DNA from: DAOPZC01 sp035353175
GTDB lineage: Bacteria; Verrucomicrobiota; Kiritimatiellia; RFP12; UBA1067
DNA length: 22,208 nt
Assembly (NCBI GenBank): GCA_035353175.1
Contig: DAOPZC010000070.1
Coordinates: 1-22,208 of the forward strand
Direction: 5' to 3'
The notes under the pieces: model-generated
What the model was told of the DNA's origin: nothing
Database searches by the model: none
What the model saw: only the letters and a program-made list of their open reading frames with translations
Shown here: in pieces, positions 17,262 to 22,208 of the stretch
How positions within the stretch are numbered: position 1 is the first letter of the stretch
Layout of the letters: each line of letters opens with the position of its first letter
Position numbers and translations under genes: made by a program

Positions 17262-17317
17262 TGTTTTGACGGCATGTTTTGACGGTCACGAGCGGCTATG
17301 GTAACATTGATAACATT
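17262..17317 (+). promoter_or_regulatory. Promoter region of the PATR gene with two sets of direct repeats
   Basis: TGTTTTGACGG occurs twice (17262-17272 and 17275-17285), followed by TAACATT twice (17302-17308 and 17311-17317). The second TTGACG (17279-17284) and TAACAT (17302-17307) are exactly 17 bases apart, a fair sigma-70-type promoter. Transcription would start near 17314, just before the ribosome binding site of the 12-codon frame at 17331. The spare copies could be regulator sites. Confidence 0.45.
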
Positions 17318-17330
17318 CTGCGGAGAGAGA

Positions 17331-17369
17331 ATGGCTAAGCAGTACGAGATACGCGATCCCAAAACCTAA
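17331..17369 (+). CDS. Possible 12-codon leader peptide upstream of the PATR gene
   Basis: The ATG at 17331 opens MAKQYEIRDPKT and stops at TAA 17367-17369. It is preceded by GGAGAGAGA with a good five-base gap after GGAG. The stop is directly followed by ATG (TAAATG), which opens a second nine-codon frame. Placed between the candidate promoter and the giant surface-protein gene, it could be a leader peptide or the start of a short polycistronic leader. I recognise no homology. Confidence 0.35.
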   Translation: MAKQYEIRDPKT

Positions 17370-17399
17370 ATGAACAAGTGCCGTCGAAAGGGGTGTTGA
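17370..17399 (+). other. Possible 9-codon frame ending two bases before the PATR start
   Basis: ATG at 17370 opens MNKCRRKGC, which stops at TGA 17397-17399, two bases before the main ATG at 17402. It reads through the ribosome binding site TCGAAAGGGGTG, giving R-K-G-C as in the short frame before the SGNH gene. Confidence 0.25.
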
Positions 17400-17401
17400 A
17401 A

Positions 17402-20400
17402 ATGACTCGTTTGCGTGGATGGGAAAGTGCCGGATTCGGTCTCGCTGTCTTGGCCTTGACGCTGGCAGCCGGGCTGGCGCGGTCCGCGGACCAGACGTGG
17501 ATGGATGGCAACGCCAACAACGACTGGAGCACGGCGGCAGCCAACTGGGATGCCGGAAGCGTGTGGGTGAACGGCAACAATGCGGTCTTCGGCGGCGCCG
17601 GCGAGGGGGTCGACGTCAACGGCGCGGTCTCGGTCAAAAACATCACCTTCAACACGTTCGGCTATCAGATCGGTGACGCGGCGGCGGACGGCACGTTCAC
17701 CTTGGCGGGAACGCCGAGCGTCATCGCCGTTTCGGTGTCCGGAACCAACGAGATCAGCGAAGTGCTGGCCGGCAGCGGCGGTCTTACGAAGAGCGGCCCC
17801 GGCGTCCTGTCGCTGACCGGCCCGGACAGCCCGTCGACCGGAAACACGCTGATCCAGGCCGGACGGGTGCTGTGGGTCACGAACGACGTGTTGCCCAGCG
17901 GGTCGATCACGGTCAGCAGCGGCGCCACGCTCGAGTGGACCGCAACAGTAAGGACTAACACCAACAGGCGCACCATCATCGCCGGCGGCACGGGAGACGA
18001 CGGGCAGGGGGCCCTCGTGAACAACGCGCGGGATCACGGCACGGACTTGTTCAACTCGCTGACGCTGACCGGCGACACGACGTTCCGGAACGGCCGGCGC
18101 ACGGACGTGGGCAGCCTCAACGCGGCGGGCTACACGCTGACAAAGAAGGGCGTGGGCAACTTCAATATCCGCAGCGTCGCTGGCAGCGGCTTGCAGAAAC
18201 TGGTGGTGGACGAGGGGCTGGCCCAGTTCGAGGGCTTGGACGCGGTCGTCCCCGGCGGCATCGTTGTCCAGACGAACGCCTTCATGAGCGTGATGGCCAA
18301 TAACACCGACCGCAAAATGACGGCCGAGGTGACGCTGAACAGCGCCAATCTGGTGGCCAACTGGTATTTTACATCGGCGACCAACGTGACCGATCGGTTT
18401 CTCAGCCCGGTCACGGTCAACGGCAACAGCGCGCTGATCATCGGCGTCAACTCGCCGGTGGTGCTCGACGAGAACAGCGGGCAGGCGAACATGAATATGG
18501 AGGGACCGCTCGTCGGCTCCGGCAACCTCACGCTGAATCCGGCCGCCGGGGGCCTATCCAATCCGGGCGCCTACCGCCTGCGGCTGCTGAACGATAACAG
18601 CGGGCTGACCGGCACGCTGACGGTCGACTCGGGCAACGTGGACATCGGCAGCACCACGGGAGGCGTGACGGGCACGCTGAGCAGCGGGCCGGTGGCGGTC
18701 AGCGCGGCCGGCACGCTGTGGCTCAACCGGAAAGACGCGCAGACCTACACCAACACATTCTCCGGCACGGGGCGCACCGTGATCCGCTACGACCAGGCGG
18801 CAACGTTCGACGGCAACGCGTTCGGCGGCGGACCGCTGGATGTGGCCAACGGCTCGCTGACGCTCACGAACGGGGCGGCCGTGGCGCTGACCGGGGATCT
18901 GACCGTGGCCACCAAGGTGCAGCAGACTGACGACAACACGATCCGGGGCGAGGTCACGCTGCCGGCCGGGTGTTCGGTCACGGCGCGGGCGATCGTGGGG
19001 GGCAACGACACGGGGTCGGCCACCACGGAGCTGCGGGCGACGGTCAACCAGACGGGCGCGACCGTGGCGACCACGGGCGACGCGACCGAGGGCAACGGCC
19101 TGCGCCTGGCGCACTATCCGAAAGCGGTCAGCGTCTACAACATGCTCGGCGGGACCCTCACCATCGGCGGCGGCTATGACCTGTGCGTGGCGACCGAAGG
19201 CAAGGGCTGGTTCAACCTGGCGGGCGGCGAGGTTTTTACGACGCGCGTGATGCTGAACGAGCGCGCCGATACGGGCGGATACGGCAAACTGACCGTCTCC
19301 AACGGGACGCTGAACGTCGGCGCGGGCGGGATCACGGTGGACGCTCCCGGCCCGTACAGCGTGACCTATGGCGGCGGGGGCGGCACGGTCAAGGCGACAG
19401 CCGATTTCGCCTCGCCGCTGAACGCGGTGCTGCTGGGTACGGGTGCGGACGCGGCCGTTTTCGACCCGGACGGACACACCATCACGCTGTCCGGAATCCT
19501 GCAGGGCGCGGGCGAGCTTGTGAAGGCGGGGTCCGGCGCGCTGGAGCTGAGGGGCGGGAGCGTGTTCACCGGCGCGACGCGGGTCGAGGCGGGAACGCTG
19601 CGCCTCGCCGGGAGCGGGCGGCTGCTGGGCTCGGCCAACGTCCAGGTGGCGGCGGGCGCGACGCTGGACGTGCAGACGATCGGCAACGCGCTGTCCGACA
19701 CGCTGACGCTGACCGTGGCGAACGACGGCGACAGCGGCACGGGCGTGGCTTTGGCGGCGGGCGTGGCCGAGACGGTGGGCGCGCTGGTTCTCGGCGGCGT
19801 GCAGCAGTCGAGCGTCGGCACGTACGGCAGCTCCGCCAGCGGAGCGGACTATCCGATGGACGAGTATTTCTCGGGCGCCGGCGTGGTGGTGCTCGGCAAG
19901 GCCCATTACTGGGACGGCACGGACGCGACGGCCAATGCCGACGGCGGTAACGGCCGGTGGGACGCGTCGGCCGCGAACTGGGACGATGCGCCGGTGGGCG
20001 GCTCCGCCGTGACGTGGCTGAACGATCCGGCGCCCAACGCCGTCTTCGCCGGAGCGGCCGGGGTGGTCAATGTGGACGGCAGCGTCGCGCTGGGCGGCGC
20101 GGCCTTCATGACGGGCGGATACACGATCGGCGACGCCGAGGACGACGGCACGCTCACGCTCCCGGGCGCCTCCACGCTGTGGGTCAACACCGGGCTCGAT
20201 GCGACCATCAGCGAGAAGCTGTCCGGAACCAACGGTTTCGTCAAGGCGGGCCCGGGACGGCTCACCTTGTCCGCAACCAATTCGTTGACCTTGTCCGGCG
20301 CCGTGGTCGTCGGCGAGGGCACGCTGCGCTGGGGCATGAACAACGCGTTGCCCGCGACGCCGTCGGCGGCTTTCCCGATCACGGTGTTGTCCGGCGGCGC

Positions 20401-21436
20401 CGTGGATTTCGGGGCTCTGGCGAGCCCGACCGTCAACACGCCGCGGCACTATCTTGTTGCGGGCTCCGGCGTGAACGGGAACGGGGTTCTGCTCAAGACC
20501 GGGGCGGGAGAGATCTACGGCGGCACCGTCATCAGCAGCATCAAGCTCATGGCCGACTCGGCCTTCGGCGGCAGCTCGCGCTTTGATGTTTTTGGACTGG
20601 ACCTGAACGGCTACAAGCTGACCAAGAAGGGCGCGAACGCGATCCGCATGGACCTGATCGCCAACACCTCCGGCGGCTTGGACGTCGCCGAGGGGTCGCT
20701 GTACTTCGAGGGCGTCCATCAGGTGTTCGAGGGCCCGGTGACGGTCTCCGCCGGCATGTACCTCGGTATGTACATTTACAGTGCGCCGCAGAGCTTCACG
20801 GGCAACATCACGCTGAACGGCGGCCGCATCTACATCGGCGGGTACACGAACATCGTCAGCGGCAGCTGGTACGGGACGGTGACGGTCAACGGCGACGGCA
20901 GTATCCTGACGGGGGCGACCGAGTCCGGCAAGAACTTGCCCGGAAGCCCGTGGGACGTGCATGTGTATAGCGTGATCTCCGGGAGCGGCGACCTGTACTT
21001 CAACCGCGCGTCGATCACGCCGGCGAGCGCTTCGAACAAGGTGGTCAGCGTGTACGCCGATAACCCCTTCGCCGGGCGGGTCCACATCCAGCGCGGGACC
21101 TGCCGGCTGACCGGGGACGGTGCGCTGCGCTTCGCGACGGGGGTCGAGGTCACGGCCGGCGCCACGCTCGAGATCCTGAACAAGGGCGACACGCTGGGCG
21201 AGACGGCGGTGATCGCGGTCTCGAACGACGTCAACACGGCCACCGGCGTCTATCTGGCAGACGGGGTCGAAGAGCACGTGGCCCGGGTGATCTTGGGCGG
21301 GACGGTCTTCGGCGAAGGGGGCGGGACGCACGGCAGCAGCGCCAGCGCGGCCGATCACAAGAACGACGAGTACTTCAGCGGAACGGGCATTCTGGTTTTG
21401 CCGCGCCGGCGAGGGACGCTGGTTCTGATGAAGTAG
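17402..21436 (+). CDS. Giant autotransporter-associated beta-strand repeat (PATR) surface protein
   Basis: The ATG at 17402 is preferred because GAAAGGGGTG ends six bases before it; an in-frame GTG at 17378 has no such site. The product has about 1,344 residues and a signal peptide (residues 1-29, ending ARSA). The rest is low-complexity beta-helix rich in Gly, Thr, Asn and Val, with PATR signatures such as LAGSGGLTKSGPGVLSLTG, LQGAGELVKAGSGALELRGG and LSGTNGFVKAGPGRLTLS. It is built of two related tandem modules, about residues 29-833 and 834-1336. Each opens with NNDWSTAAANWD or NGRWDASAANWD and closes with GSSAS-DEYFSG-G-VL. The first module is about 300 residues longer. No autotransporter beta-barrel is present; instead the protein ends RRRGTLVLMK. 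It is likely an extracellular adhesin or matrix protein. The stop lies about 120 bases from the convergent HEPN gene. Confidence 0.85.
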   Translation: MTRLRGWESAGFGLAVLALTLAAGLARSADQTWMDGNANNDWSTAAANWDAGSVWVNGNNAVFGGAGEGVDVNGAVSVKNITFNTFGYQIGDAAADGTFTLAGTPSVIAVSVSGTNEISEVLAGSGGLTKSGPGVLSLTGPDSPSTGNTLIQAGRVLWVTNDVLPSGSITVSSGATLEWTATVRTNTNRRTIIAGGTGDDGQGALVNNARDHGTDLFNSLTLTGDTTFRNGRRTDVGSLNAAGYTLTKKGVGNFNIRSVAGSGLQKLVVDEGLAQFEGLDAVVPGGIVVQTNAFMSVMANNTDRKMTAEVTLNSANLVANWYFTSATNVTDRFLSPVTVNGNSALIIGVNSPVVLDENSGQANMNMEGPLVGSGNLTLNPAAGGLSNPGAYRLRLLNDNSGLTGTLTVDSGNVDIGSTTGGVTGTLSSGPVAVSAAGTLWLNRKDAQTYTNTFSGTGRTVIRYDQAATFDGNAFGGGPLDVANGSLTLTNGAAVALTGDLTVATKVQQTDDNTIRGEVTLPAGCSVTARAIVGGNDTGSATTELRATVNQTGATVATTGDATEGNGLRLAHYPKAVSVYNMLGGTLTIGGGYDLCVATEGKGWFNLAGGEVFTTRVMLNERADTGGYGKLTVSNGTLNVGAGGITVDAPGPYSVTYGGGGGTVKATADFASPLNAVLLGTGADAAVFDPDGHTITLSGILQGAGELVKAGSGALELRGGSVFTGATRVEAGTLRLAGSGRLLGSANVQVAAGATLDVQTIGNALSDTLTLTVANDGDSGTGVALAAGVAETVGALVLGGVQQSSVGTYGSSASGADYPMDEYFSGAGVVVLGKAHYWDGTDATANADGGNGRWDASAANWDDAPVGGSAVTWLNDPAPNAVFAGAAGVVNVDGSVALGGAAFMTGGYTIGDAEDDGTLTLPGASTLWVNTGLDATISEKLSGTNGFVKAGPGRLTLSATNSLTLSGAVVVGEGTLRWGMNNALPATPSAAFPITVLSGGAVDFGALASPTVNTPRHYLVAGSGVNGNGVLLKTGAGEIYGGTVISSIKLMADSAFGGSSRFDVFGLDLNGYKLTKKGANAIRMDLIANTSGGLDVAEGSLYFEGVHQVFEGPVTVSAGMYLGMYIYSAPQSFTGNITLNGGRIYIGGYTNIVSGSWYGTVTVNGDGSILTGATESGKNLPGSPWDVHVYSVISGSGDLYFNRASITPASASNKVVSVYADNPFAGRVHIQRGTCRLTGDGALRFATGVEVTAGATLEILNKGDTLGETAVIAVSNDVNTATGVYLADGVEEHVARVILGGTVFGEGGGTHGSSASAADHKNDEYFSGTGILVLPRRRGTLVLMK

Positions 21437-21556
21437 CGGACTGTTTGCCGGCTCGGCGGTCCGACCTGCGAGGGGTGCCGTTCCGTCTTCGTTTCGCGGT
21501 AGGGCGCGACCGCCGGGCGCGCCGCTCCGCAAGGGGCGTCCCTATCCCGATGGGGA

Positions 21557-21775
21557 CTATGCGCTGTTTAATGCCGCTTCTACTTCGGATATCAGCAGCG
21601 GCAAATGCCCGGACACAATACCCCATACGATCGCATCATCAATGGAATCGTAGCCGTGTGTCAGGCGATTGCGGTCTTTCTGATAATCGTCAAACGTTCG
21701 TGTCGCGCACGTCGTCTGGATGAAACGGCAGGAATCCAGAACATCGGCCAGATTAGCGCGCGTCGTCGGAATCAT
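21557..21775 (-). pseudogene. HEPN-domain toxin-like protein (DUF86 type), internally shortened
   Basis: The 72-residue product has both ends of a DUF86-type HEPN protein. The N-terminus is ANLADVLDSCRFIQ...RTFDDYQKD and the C-terminus is RNRLTHGYDSIDDAIVWGIVSGHLPLLISEVEAAL, with the RX4HXY motif intact (R-NRLT-H-G-Y). Family members are usually near 110-120 residues and have between these parts a segment of the type LRSAVERQFEIIGEAL plus a second helix. Here it is missing with the frame kept. The protein is therefore either a disabled toxin remnant or an unusual minimal form. Its ATG lies inside the end of the upstream nucleotidyltransferase gene (23-base overlap), the normal operon order for MNT/HEPN pairs. 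Full HEPN toxins act as RNases and are silenced by AMPylation of the motif tyrosine by the partner. Confidence 0.72.
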
Positions 21776-22100
21776 AAACCAACAACCTTGTCTGTTCTAC
21801 CGTGTTTCTGAAGCCAGAGGATTTCAGGCCCTCAACGGTCAGCAAATCCACTGGACGTTTAAAAACCGATTGAAGAGCCCCTTCAAGTCCCAGAAAGCGT
21901 TCGGCATAATTCGCTGTCGGCGCCCGATCTTTAAACTGTGCCAGGAAATCTATGTCACTGCGGGTTGAATCAAAATCGCCGTTGACGACAGACCCGAAAA
22001 TATACAGTTTGGCAACGCGATAACGTTCACAAAGCGAAGATAATTCACGCCTGTGTGGTTCGATGATCGTGTTAACTGAATATGTCATGACGGCGATCAT
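21753..22100 (-). CDS. MNT-type nucleotidyltransferase antitoxin
   Basis: This 115-residue minimal nucleotidyltransferase has the motif LYIFGSVVNGDFDSTRSDIDFLAQF, containing GS followed by the DxD metal-binding pair, and a third acidic strand at RPVDLLTVEG. The start at 22100 (MIAVMTYSV) is chosen because AGAGGGG (complement of 22106-22112) lies five bases upstream. The frame runs open to a methionine at 22178, but that extension looks non-coding. The gene overlaps the HEPN gene by 23 bases and precedes it, as in MNT/HEPN toxin-antitoxin operons, where the MNT protein AMPylates the HEPN toxin. The DNA here is visibly more AT-rich than the rest of the window, which fits horizontal acquisition. 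Beyond it, 22113-22208 shows no gene. Confidence 0.85.
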   Translation of the reverse strand: MIAVMTYSVNTIIEPHRRELSSLCERYRVAKLYIFGSVVNGDFDSTRSDIDFLAQFKDRAPTANYAERFLGLEGALQSVFKRPVDLLTVEGLKSSGFRNTVEQTRLLVYDSDDAR

Positions 22101-22208
22101 TTTAACCCCTCTACCCATGCACTTCAATAGGCAAAAAAGAAAACACCCGCGCCCCGCGAAGCGCAAAATGAAACGCACGCGTCGGAAAGAAAGGCGGCTC
22201 CGACTGAG

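Noticed and set aside
18554..21532. Minus-strand open frame of 992 codons opposite the PATR gene
   Set aside because: Shadow of the PATR gene; Arg/Ala/His/Val-rich with no recognisable fold.
21538..21557. GTCCC / GGGAC stem between the convergent PATR and HEPN genes, considered as a terminator
   Set aside because: Only five pairs with a ten-base loop and no T-run on either strand; too weak to call.
1..22208. Search for CRISPR arrays, tRNA or rRNA genes, and insertion sequences
   Set aside because: No regularly spaced identical repeats, no cloverleaf with CCA-type end, no rRNA-like sequence and no transposase frame were seen by eye.

Overview
The window is GC-rich, with long secreted proteins that carry strong third-position GC bias. 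Its gene content points to a bacterium of the PVC group, most likely Kiritimatiellota, Lentisphaerota or Verrucomicrobiota. The reasons are a HzsA-like cytochrome fused to a formylglycine-generating-enzyme (FGE) type domain, an autotransporter-associated beta-strand (PATR) giant protein, a YncE/phosphoesterase fusion, a mosaic SGNH-hydrolase surface protein and a PVC-style intergenic repeat. This is inference from gene families; no rRNA or other phylogenetic marker is present.

Layout, left to right. Bases 1-3797 hold the 3' part of a discoidin / HzsA-like / FGE-like di-heme protein that is cut by the window edge. Bases 3856-6066 encode a secreted alpha/beta-hydrolase lipase-like protein. It converges, with three bases between the stop codons, on an AraC-family regulator (6070-6939, minus). 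The regulator is divergent from an aldo/keto reductase (7131-8165). Next come a 1,527-residue SGNH esterase with four copies of an unnamed module (8340-12923), a convergent sialidase-like BNR protein (13005-14081, minus), a 445-base gene-free stretch holding a composite inverted-repeat element (about 14190-14400), a YncE propeller/phosphoesterase protein (14549-17176) and a two-module PATR protein (17402-21436). At the right edge is a more AT-rich MNT/HEPN toxin-antitoxin pair on the minus strand, whose HEPN gene appears to have lost its central part.

How it fits together. Six of the nine genes encode exported proteins. The esterase, sialidase, lipase and phosphoesterase together suggest extracellular processing of decorated glycans or lipids. 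The AraC/aldo-keto reductase pair may be the local sugar-responsive unit, with a perfect 12-bp palindrome between the two genes.

Two points deserve most attention. First, the SGNH protein and the PATR protein, otherwise unrelated, end in nearly the same ten residues (RPLGTVYLLK and RRRGTLVLMK), and their start codons are preceded by the same 12-base sequence at the same distance. Second, very short open frames end at or within two bases of the start codons of three of the exported-protein genes, which would be consistent with translational coupling or leader peptides.
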